DNA of 23,668 nucleotides, from contig UQHR01000035.1 in NCBI GenBank assembly GCA_900540905.1, positions 1-23,668 of the forward strand, read 5' to 3'. The notes under the pieces are model-generated. The model was not told the origin of the DNA. It was given only the letters and a program-made list of their open reading frames with translations, and did no database searches. The translations under genes were made by a program, and so were the position numbers. Positions 1 to 5,731 of this stretch are shown here, piece after piece. How positions within the stretch are numbered: position 1 is the first letter of the stretch; every line of letters begins with the position of its first letter. Source of the stretch: an uncultured Collinsella sp. GTDB lineage: Bacteria; Actinomycetota; Coriobacteriia; Coriobacteriales; Coriobacteriaceae.

Positions 1-109
1 GCTTGCCGCCGGGGGCCGCGAAACCCGGGGCAGCTACGGCAACAGCCGTGGCGGCAAGCGCGGTGGCAGCTCCCGTCGCCCCGGCGACGGCGGCGGCAAG
101 CGCAAGTAA
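1..109 (+). CDS. C-terminal end of an RGG/basic-tailed protein (partial; possibly DEAD-box RNA helicase)
   Basis: The reading frame is open from the window edge (codons in phase with position 2) to TAA at 107-109. It encodes about 35 residues dominated by Gly, Arg, Ser and Lys, with RGG-like steps, and ends GGGKRK. Such tails are typical of the disordered RNA-binding C-termini of bacterial DEAD-box helicases and of some other RNA-binding proteins. The catalytic part lies outside the window, so the helicase call is inference only. A strong rho-independent terminator begins 34 nt after the stop, so this is the last gene of its transcript. Confidence 0.55.
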   Translation, partial: LAAGGRETRGSYGNSRGGKRGGSSRRPGDGGGKRK

Positions 110-142
110 CACACGCGTCGCGCGGTAAGGCGAGATGAGTTT

Positions 143-176
143 GGGCCCCGAGCAGACTATGCTCGGGGCCCTTTTT
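143..176 (+). terminator. Rho-independent terminator after the RGG-tailed gene
   Basis: A perfect 11-bp GC-rich stem (143-153 with 161-171, GGGCCCCGAGC arm) has a 7-nt loop and is followed at once by TTTTT (172-176). It closes the gene that enters from the left edge. Confidence 0.93.
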
Positions 177-464
177 GTGGGCGCAGTTTGAGGTGGGCCG
201 GCCCCCTCACGAAAAAGCACGGAGGCGGTCGCGGCAAGAGATGTGGGTTATCGGCTTAGTTGGAGATTCGCGTATGCGGGGTTCTGGCATAGACGGAGAA
301 CGTGAAGCTCCCTACTGACGCACGGTGGCCGCAGTGCCCGGGCGGACACACTCGGGATTCCGCTCGCTGCCTGGCGCCCTTGCTGCCATCTGACTTTCAC
401 GCTCGCATTGTTCTGGATGCGGGCGTGTTTTTTCACGGCACGCACGGGTCCCCCGGGGTGCGCC

Positions 465-775
465 GTGCATTTTCGGGAGTTTTCAGCAAGCCGGGGTGGC
501 TGCATACGCGCCGGAAGCGTCTATTTGATCTCGCGAGATCCCTCGACGGGCGATTTGGGTCGGCAGGCGGCGTACGGCGTGGCGATAGCGCGCGTTTCGC
601 GCCGTGCCGTGCCCCAAAGCGACGCCGGCCGCGCGATGCTCCCGGTTCGCGGCGTCGCCGGCGGGGGTCGCGATGCTGAATACTCCGGTTTTTGCACGGT
701 CCAAGCGGGGGTACGTTGGGACGGGAAGGGGCGCCCCCATCTATTTATGCATGGCACAAGCGAAAATATGCAAGA
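465..775. repeat. Dispersed ~310-bp intergenic element, copy A
   Basis: The left end (465-491, GTGCATTTTCGGGAG then TTTCAGCAAGC) and the right end (675-705, GCTGAATACTCC then TTTTTGCACGGTCCAAG) are imperfect inverted copies of each other. Both match copy B at 7059-7368. The end-to-end distance is 241 bp in both copies. TGCATA lies 36 nt from the left edge in both. A TATGCA-N15-TATGCAAGA motif (746-751 and 767-775 here) follows the right end at the same spacing. The core between the ends differs and is more GC-rich here. Function is unknown: a MITE-like element, a structured RNA or a regulatory cassette are all possible. Confidence 0.7.
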
Positions 776-969
776 CAATAGGGCGCCATGCGCCGGATGC
801 CCAGATTGGGCGCGCCATACGCCGACGTTCGCCGCGTCCCTTCCGCGCCGTGCGCGAATCAAAAGGCGAGGGCAGTTATGGGCGTGCGGGCGGCCCTGCT
901 GACGGCGGGGTTGCAGCGGAGCTTGCGCTTGCCGTGGGCGATCGCGCGCCCTGGGCGCCGGCGCTCGAC

Positions 970-1047
970 GGCCGCATGCTCCTGCTTGCCACGCACGATG
1001 CCGCTGACGCTCGGGCCCTCAATATCTCGGACATCATCACGCTCTAA
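970..1047 (+). pseudogene. Possible remnant of an ABC transporter ATPase C-terminus
   Basis: The 25 codons before TAA at 1045-1047 read like the H-loop segment of an ABC ATPase: GRMLLLATHD, then an Ala-rich helix with D and AL, then SDIITL. This resembles the family pattern of hydrophobic-(V/A)THD followed by A-D-R-(I/V)-x-x-L. No Walker A, signature or Walker B motif is found upstream in this frame or elsewhere in the gap, so if real it is a decayed fragment. The match is short and may be chance in GC-rich DNA. Confidence 0.22.
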
Positions 1048-1066
1048 ATACTACTTAGCAACAAAA

Positions 1067-1094
1067 TGATCCGTATTTCTCCGTCCCCATGGGG
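1067..1094. repeat. Short CTCCGTCCCC repeat, copy 1 (TGATCC-led)
   Basis: TGATCCGTATTTCTCCGTCC, then CCATGGGG. It nearly matches copy 2 (1465-1495) and shares CTCCGTCCCC with copy 3 (12763-12787). Copies 1 and 2 are direct repeats that bracket the antitoxin gene and its operator-like region. The right-hand GGATCA end seen in copy 2 has decayed here. Confidence 0.6.
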
Positions 1095-1102
1095 TTGGGT
1101 AT

Positions 1103-1148
1103 GGTATTCTATCTGCGGGGGTAATACTTAAGAATACAGAGTAATACC
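1103..1148. promoter_or_regulatory. Operator-like inverted-repeat cluster upstream of the antitoxin gene
   Basis: An AT-rich island in GC-rich DNA. GGTATTCT (1103-1110) is inverted by AGAATAC (1131-1137). GGTAATACT (1120-1128) is inverted with one mismatch by AGTAATACC (1140-1148), and outer GGTATT/AATACC also pair. RelB/DinJ antitoxins normally autorepress through such palindromes. The link to this gene, about 115 bp downstream, is inference. The TAAGAAT and TATTCT stretches could include a -10 element, but no clear -35 was found. Confidence 0.4.
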
Positions 1149-1262
1149 AACGCCGTAGAAACAAACTCCAGATGCGGGCCAATCGGGTTGCCTTCACAGC
1201 CCGTCGCCCAGCCGCGTGGCCCGCATCTATCCACACCACCGTCGTTTCAAAAAGGAAGCGCC

Positions 1263-1463
1263 ATGGCAGAACACATGACCCCGGTTGTCGCGAAGGTCTT
1301 GCCCGAGGAAAAGGCGGCCTTCGCGGCGGCAACCCAGCTCGTGGGTACCACGCCGTCCAACGCCATCCGCATGTTCATCGCCGCGTTCAATCGCTGCGGC
1401 ACCTTTCCGTTCGACATTTCGCCCAGCGGGGCCTTTGGCGCTGCGCCCGATTCTCATCAATAA
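1263..1463 (+). CDS. RelB/DinJ-family antitoxin (solitary)
   Basis: A 66-residue protein with the ribbon-helix-helix layout of DinJ/RelB antitoxins: a short strand around residues 7-13, helix 15-27, a G-T-T-P-S-N-A turn into helix 31-43, then the family's P-F-D-(I/L) signature (residues 49-52). E. coli DinJ has the equivalent G-L-T-I-S-D-L turn and PFDL. The ATG at 1263 is preceded by AAAAAGGAAG and gives the whole domain; upstream in-frame starts are poor. DinJ antitoxins pair with a YafQ/RelE-type RNase encoded directly downstream, but the next gene is a membrane protease and no toxin reading frame is seen on either side. The C-terminal toxin-wrapping region is short (about 14 residues after PFDI) compared with DinJ (about 86 aa in total). 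It may be an orphan antitoxin or a free-standing regulator. Confidence 0.75.
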   Translation: MAEHMTPVVAKVLPEEKAAFAAATQLVGTTPSNAIRMFIAAFNRCGTFPFDISPSGAFGAAPDSHQ

Positions 1464-1464
1464 G

Positions 1465-1495
1465 TGATCCGTTTTCCTCCGTCCCCATGGGATCA
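1465..1495. repeat. TGATCC...GGATCA-bounded short repeat, copy 2
   Basis: A 31-bp unit starting TGATCC (1465-1470) and ending with the exact inverse GGATCA (1490-1495), with TTTTCCTCCGTCCCCATG between. It begins 2 nt after the antitoxin stop codon. It is related to 1067-1094 and 12763-12787. Confidence 0.65.
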
Positions 1496-1546
1496 GCTCT
1501 CTGCCGAGTTGTGGTAGAACTAGGGAACGGTTTTGAGGAGGTTGGC

Positions 1547-2458
1547 ATGCTCAATGCGCTGGTTTGGGCACTTGCCTGTTTTGGCGTTGTCGCTGCCGAT
1601 ATAGCCCTGAGCGTGGTTCTGTTTTCGGTTCTCGATGCCCTGTCGGTGCTGACGGGCTATCCGGTCGACAATCTCGATATTCAATGGTTCCAGGCTGCCG
1701 CTCAGATGGCGTCGTATTTGATGGCGCTGCTGTGGTGGCGCTATCTGTGGCCCCGCTCCTTCATGGCGCGCCGGCAGGGCGAGCGCCCGCTCGGTGGGGG
1801 AACAGGCGCGGCATGGAAGCGCATCGTCTGCGTTGTCGTGATCGGTCTGTCCATGCAGGTGGTCGTTGGCTACGTGACCGACGCCGTGCTGTCGCTGTTG
1901 CCCGAGGCGGCGGCCGATTACAGCGAACTTGTCGAAGAAACAGGCATGGGCGACACGAGCTATCTGGCCGTCCTGACTACGGTGCTCGGCGCCCCGTTTT
2001 GTGAAGAGCTGCTGGTGCGTGGCATTATTTTTGAGTTTTCGCTCCGAGCGTTCAATCCGCAGTGCCACCCGCTTTGGAAGCGCCGGCGTCGTGCGAGCGC
2101 GCAGGACGGTGCCATGGTGCCCTGGGCGGCCCCAAGCACGTGGGGTATCGCCGCGGCGATTGTGCTGCAGGCGGCAATTTTCGGTTTTATGCACATGAAC
2201 TGGGTACAGGGCTGCTATGCGGGGACCGCCGGCCTCATTTTTGGCTGGGTGCTCGTGACGACCGGAAAGCTCCGCTACACGATCCTGCTGCACTTTGCCT
2301 TTAATGCCGGGTCGTATCTCATGACGTTGCTCTGGTTTGTGAACACGCCGTTCGACGTGGCAATTACGGTCGCTATCGCCGGCGTCATCCTCGTTGAGGC
2401 AATGCGGTCGCTGCGCCACGCGTGTGGGATGGACGCAGCGAGCGCACCGCTGCCCTAG
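1547..2458 (+). CDS. CPBP family intramembrane glutamic protease (Abi/CAAX protease-like)
   Basis: A 303-residue polytopic membrane protein with the three motifs of the CPBP (type II CAAX protease, ABI) family. These are E153-E154-L-L-V-R158 (EExxxR), F212-G-F-M-H216 (FxxxH) and H249-F-A-F-N253 (HxxxN); the Glu and His residues form the intramembrane active site. Hydrophobic segments occur at about residues 5-40, 50-70, 95-115, 140-160, 200-225, 232-265 and 270-290. A basic loop (about 165-190) interrupts the core. The ATG at 1547 follows GAGGAGG at 1535-1541. The frame stays open upstream through the antitoxin gene, but that part has no start signal and is out of frame with the real antitoxin. 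Members act as prenyl-protein or bacteriocin-related proteases; the substrate here cannot be predicted. Its stop overlaps that of the opposing ygiQ-like gene. Confidence 0.88.
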   Translation: MLNALVWALACFGVVAADIALSVVLFSVLDALSVLTGYPVDNLDIQWFQAAAQMASYLMALLWWRYLWPRSFMARRQGERPLGGGTGAAWKRIVCVVVIGLSMQVVVGYVTDAVLSLLPEAAADYSELVEETGMGDTSYLAVLTTVLGAPFCEELLVRGIIFEFSLRAFNPQCHPLWKRRRRASAQDGAMVPWAAPSTWGIAAAIVLQAAIFGFMHMNWVQGCYAGTAGLIFGWVLVTTGKLRYTILLHFAFNAGSYLMTLLWFVNTPFDVAITVAIAGVILVEAMRSLRHACGMDAASAPLP

Positions 2459-4596
2459 TTGCGGCGTCCGCCGCCGTTGGCGCCCTGCCGTCCCTGGGCC
2501 GCGCGGTTGCGGCCGGCAGTGTTCTGTGCACGTGACATGCCGCTGTGGCCCTTGCTGCCCTTGGGCCCCTTGCCGCCGGCGCCACCGTGGGCCTTGCCGC
2601 CCTTCTTGCCGGTGCCATGTCCGCCACTGGCCGATGTCTCGCCCGGGCGTGGCGGCACGGGGCGAATCAGACAATGCTTGGTGTAGCCGATCAGGTCACG
2701 ACGCCCGGCCTTCTCCAGCGCCTCGCGCACGAGCTTGTAGTTCTCGGGCTTGCGATATTGGATGAGCGCGCGCTGCATGGCCTTTTCGTGCGGGTCGCGC
2801 GCCACGTAGATCGGCTGCATGGTGCGCGGATCCACGCCTGTGTAGTACATGCACGTTGACATGGTGGACGGGGTGGGGTAGAAGTCCTGCACCTGCTCGG
2901 GCATGTAGCCCATGTCGCGCACGGCCTCGGCAAGGTCCACAGCTTCCTTCATCGTTGAACCGGGGTGGCTCGAGATCAGGTATGGCACCACATACTGCTT
3001 GAGTCCGTATTCGCGGTTCAGGCGTTCAAATTTACGGCAGAACGCGTCGTAGACGGCGCGGCTTGGCTTGCCCATCACGGACAACACCGCGTCGCTCACG
3101 TGCTCGGGCGCTACGCGCAGCTGGCCCGAGACATGGTGCTCCAGCAGCTCGCGCAAAAACTCGTCCGAGGCATCGGCCATGGTGTAGTCAAAGCGGATGC
3201 CGCTGCGGACGAAGACCTTCTTGACGCCCGGCAGCTGGCGCAGGTCGCGCAACAGCTGCGTGTAGCCGCTTTCGTCGACCACCATGTTCTTGCATACGCT
3301 CGGCCACAGACAGCGCTTGTTCTTGCACACACCGTGCTTGAGCTGCTTGTCGCAGGCGGGGCGGCTAAAGTTGGCCGTCGGTCCACCCACGTCGTTGATG
3401 TAGCCCTTAAACTCGGGATCGCGCGTGAGCAGCTCGGCCTCGCGCATGATCGAGTCGTGGCTGCGCATCTGCAACACGCGGCCCTGGTGGAAGGTGAGCG
3501 CGCAAAACGAGCACTCGCCAAAACAGCCGCGGTTGGAGCTAATGGAAAACTTGATCTCAGCAAAGGCCGGCACGCCGCCTGCCGCGTCGTAGTCGGGATG
3601 CCAATCGCGTGCGTAGGGGAGTTCGGCCACCTCGTCCATCTCGTCGGTGGTGAGTGTTGCCGACGGCGGGTTCTGCACCACGTACACGCTGTTGGGATAT
3701 GGCTCTACCAGGCGATGCCCGGTGATGGGGTCCATATTCTGCTGCTGCACGTTAAAGCTGCGGGCGTAGTTGAGCTTGTCGGCGGCAAGGTCGTCCCAGC
3801 TGGGCAGCAGGTCGTAGTCGTAGACCTCGTCGAGCGAACCCGTGCGGTAAACGGTGCCGTTGATATAGGTGATCTGATCGACGGGCAGCCCCGCGTCGAG
3901 TGCGTCGGCGATCTCGACAATCGCGTGCTCGCCCATGCCGTAGATGAGGATGTCGGCGCCCGAGTCGAGCAGCACCGAGCGCTTGAGCTTATCCTGCCAG
4001 TAGTCGTAGTGGGCCAGTCGGCGCAGGCTTGCCTCGATGCCGCCGATGATGATGGGGGCGTCCTTGAACGTCTGACGGATGAGATTGCCGTAGACCGTGA
4101 CGGCACGGTTGGGGCGGTGACCTTCCTCGCCGCCGGGGGTATAGGCGTCGGTGTGGCGGCGGTGCTTGGTCACCGAATAGTGGTTGACCATGGAGTCCAT
4201 GTTGCCGGCACTGACCAAAAAGCCCAGGCGCGGCTCGCCGAGCGCAGTGATGCTGGCGGGGTCGGTCCAGTCGGGCTGGCAGATGATGCCCACTTTGTAA
4301 CCGTGCGCGTCGAGTACGCGGCTGATGATAGCCATGCCAAAGCTCGGATGGTCCACGTAGGCATCACCGCAGATATAGACGAAGTCGCACTGGTCCCAGC
4401 CGCGCGCATCCATGTCGGCGCGGCTGACGGGGAGGAACTTATCGCGGCCCGGGCGCCAGGGGCGGGCGGGCGTCGCTTGGGAATGCTTGGCGCGGGCGAC
4501 CGTGGCCTGCGCCTTGCCGCCGCGCTTTTGCTGCTGGCCCTGTTTGCCCTGCTGACTGCGCTGGTTGTTCTGAGCGTGCTGAGGCTTTTTTGCCAC
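2455..4596 (-). CDS. YgiQ family radical SAM protein
   Basis: A 713-residue protein. A basic Gln/Lys-rich tail (about 1-45) precedes a cobalamin-binding-like Rossmann segment (YICGDAYVDHPSFG and the following region). The radical SAM domain has R-G-C358-F-G-E-C362-S-F-C365, the CxxxCxxC ligands of the [4Fe-4S] cluster that cleaves S-adenosylmethionine. A C-terminal DUF3362-type region ends near LIGYTKHCLIRPVP. A further ~55 residues are an extra low-complexity Gly/Lys/Arg tail. The GTG at 4596 is chosen because GGGAGG lies just upstream and the N-terminal MAKKP-type start is usual; the longer frame back to 4767 has no support. YgiQ proteins are widespread but their reaction is not established. 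The gene is alone on its strand and converges with the CPBP gene. Confidence 0.9.
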   Translation of the reverse strand: MAKKPQHAQNNQRSQQGKQGQQQKRGGKAQATVARAKHSQATPARPWRPGRDKFLPVSRADMDARGWDQCDFVYICGDAYVDHPSFGMAIISRVLDAHGYKVGIICQPDWTDPASITALGEPRLGFLVSAGNMDSMVNHYSVTKHRRHTDAYTPGGEEGHRPNRAVTVYGNLIRQTFKDAPIIIGGIEASLRRLAHYDYWQDKLKRSVLLDSGADILIYGMGEHAIVEIADALDAGLPVDQITYINGTVYRTGSLDEVYDYDLLPSWDDLAADKLNYARSFNVQQQNMDPITGHRLVEPYPNSVYVVQNPPSATLTTDEMDEVAELPYARDWHPDYDAAGGVPAFAEIKFSISSNRGCFGECSFCALTFHQGRVLQMRSHDSIMREAELLTRDPEFKGYINDVGGPTANFSRPACDKQLKHGVCKNKRCLWPSVCKNMVVDESGYTQLLRDLRQLPGVKKVFVRSGIRFDYTMADASDEFLRELLEHHVSGQLRVAPEHVSDAVLSVMGKPSRAVYDAFCRKFERLNREYGLKQYVVPYLISSHPGSTMKEAVDLAEAVRDMGYMPEQVQDFYPTPSTMSTCMYYTGVDPRTMQPIYVARDPHEKAMQRALIQYRKPENYKLVREALEKAGRRDLIGYTKHCLIRPVPPRPGETSASGGHGTGKKGGKAHGGAGGKGPKGSKGHSGMSRAQNTAGRNRAAQGRQGANGGGRRN

Positions 4597-4627
4597 GATC
4601 CCTCCCGGTGTCTGTATGCTGCACGTA

Positions 4628-4667
4628 ATTGTAACCAGTCTTTTTGGGACGGAGCTAAAAAGACTGG
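4628..4667 (-). promoter_or_regulatory. Candidate promoter/operator region of the ygiQ-like gene
   Basis: An 11-bp perfect inverted repeat, CCAGTCTTTTT (4635-4645) with AAAAAGACTGG (4657-4667) and an 11-nt spacer, lies 38 bp upstream of the GTG start. Next to it a TACAAT -10-like hexamer reads on the minus strand (4628-4633). No good -35 is seen, so the repeat may be a regulator site covering that position. A transcribed hairpin is the alternative. Confidence 0.4.
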
Positions 4668-4849
4668 GGGAGTACATGGGCTGGCGGATCGGCGTGCCGA
4701 TGCGGGCGCCGTTTGTTTCCAGACTGTGTATCCCCGTGTCGAAGGAGCCGTCTCGCGCGCACGCCATGTTGTCAATGGGTTACAGTATGAACGGCGGCTA
4801 TGTTTCCGCCAACGCACGAGAGGGTCGTCAACAAGGAGGATGCACGACG

Positions 4850-5566
4850 ATGCAGCGTGCCAAACAGATATCGGAGTCCATCGAACTGGGCATTATCCTG
4901 GCGCTCGCCGGCGGCTTTATGGATGTGTATTCGTACATTGGGCGCGACCATGTTTTCGCAAACGCGCAGACGGGCAACATCCTGCTTGTGGGCGTGAGCA
5001 TCTCGGAGGGCAATTGGGCACTTGCGGGGCGCTACTTCTTCCCTGTGGTGTCGTTTGCCGTGGGCATTATGCTTGCCGACCTGGTACACGAACGGTTTGG
5101 CAGCGTGATTCACTGGCGCCAAGTGACGGTGTTCTTTGAAGCCGTCATCTTGCTGGGCGTGAGCTTTATCCCCGGTGGCGGTTACAACCTGCTCGCCAAC
5201 TGCCTCACTTCGTTTGCCTGCGGCATGCAGGTCGAGAGCTTCCGCAAGATTCACGGTCATGGCATCGCTACGACCATGTGCATCGGCAACTTGCGTAACG
5301 CGCTGCAAAACGTGGACGATTACATCATCACCCACAGGCGCGGCTTTTTGGAAAACGGCCTGCTGTACTTTGGCGTGATTTTTACCTTTGTGTTTGGCGC
5401 CGTGTTGGGCAACTGGTGTATTGAGCGCATGGGCCTGCACGCCATCGTCGTGGCGAGCGTGCTGCTGTTTGTCGCGTTTGCCATCATGTTCATCGACCGC
5501 GAGCGCGACTTGCGTTTTCGCTGGAAGGTTGCGGCCGAGGCTTGGAAAGAGGGCTGTCGAAAGTAA
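4850..5566 (+). CDS. DUF1275 / YoaK family membrane protein
   Basis: A 238-residue hydrophobic protein of the YoaK/DUF1275 family. It has the family-typical start (GGFMDVYSY near residue 20, then F-A-N-A-Q-T-G-N around residue 40) and the conserved central G-M-Q-V-E-S-F-R and T-T-M-C-I-G-N-L-R segments. About six membrane spans are visible, with the last two around residues 165-185 and 195-215. The ATG at 4850 has AAGGAGG about 10 nt upstream; the ATG at 4840 is in another frame. The family's function is not established. The gene is monocistronic, with a hairpin terminator 5 nt after its stop. Confidence 0.87.
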   Translation: MQRAKQISESIELGIILALAGGFMDVYSYIGRDHVFANAQTGNILLVGVSISEGNWALAGRYFFPVVSFAVGIMLADLVHERFGSVIHWRQVTVFFEAVILLGVSFIPGGGYNLLANCLTSFACGMQVESFRKIHGHGIATTMCIGNLRNALQNVDDYIITHRRGFLENGLLYFGVIFTFVFGAVLGNWCIERMGLHAIVVASVLLFVAFAIMFIDRERDLRFRWKVAAEAWKEGCRK

Positions 5567-5571
5567 TCGAA

Positions 5572-5608
5572 TGCGGCAAAGGGGCTGTCCCTTTGCCGCA
5601 ATATTTTT
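5572..5608 (+). terminator. Terminator after the DUF1275 gene
   Basis: TGCGGCAAAGGG (5572-5583) pairs perfectly with CCCTTTGCCGCA (5589-5600) around a 5-nt loop, followed by ATATTTTT. The outer arm, TGCGG then AA, resembles the longer hairpins at 8596-8666 and 19619-19681, so it may belong to the same family. Confidence 0.85.
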
Positions 5609-5615
5609 CATCATC

Positions 5616-5633
5616 TGTTGAAACGCTTTAACA
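5616..5633. promoter_or_regulatory. LacI-family-type operator candidate upstream of the alcohol dehydrogenase gene
   Basis: TGTTGAAACGCTTTAACA is an 18-bp dyad with a central CG. It reads TGTT-R-AA-R-CG-Y-TT-Y-AACA, where the three non-matching pairs are purine/pyrimidine transitions. Palindromes with a central CG are characteristic of LacI/GalR-family sites. A weaker related half-site (AAAAGCGTT, 5664-5672) lies 45 bp on. It sits about 100 bp upstream of the fucO-like start. The cognate regulator is not in the window. Confidence 0.45.
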
Positions 5634-5731
5634 AATTTGACGTTCTCACGCGTTTTTCGTTTCAAAAGCGTTAGGATGGGACTCATAGCGTGGGGCGTAA
5701 TGGGTGCCCCGCACACGATGGGAGGCTATCA

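Larger units (their letters stand above)
177..1262. other. Long intergenic region with repeats, remnant and operator-like block
   Basis: About 1.1 kb without a convincing intact gene. Several GC-driven open frames cross it on both strands, but none has a good start signal or recognisable domain. What can be seen: a hairpin at about 434-467, dispersed repeat copy A (465-775), a possible ABC-ATPase C-terminal remnant (970-1047), a short TGATCC-type repeat (1067-1094), and a cluster of inverted repeats (1103-1148) ahead of the antitoxin gene. Nothing was recognised at 180-430. Confidence 0.6.

Noticed and set aside
302..902. Several overlapping small frames on both strands in the first intergenic region
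   Set aside because: Arg/Pro/Ala-rich GC artefacts without ribosome sites. They overlap one another and the repeat element, and no domain was recognised.
1172..1546. N-terminal extension of the CPBP protease frame
   Set aside because: It is open only because it overlaps the antitoxin gene in another frame. The composition is unlike a membrane protein N-terminus, and a good ribosome site sits before the ATG at 1547.
2965..5139. Long + strand frame opposite the ygiQ-like gene and running into the DUF1275 gene
   Set aside because: Antisense shadow. The real genes carry catalytic motifs and ribosome sites; this frame has neither.
5616..5633. Reading the fucO upstream dyad as a CcpA cre site
   Set aside because: The spacing of TG, AA and CG does not match the cre consensus. 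A generic LacI-family operator is as far as the sequence supports.
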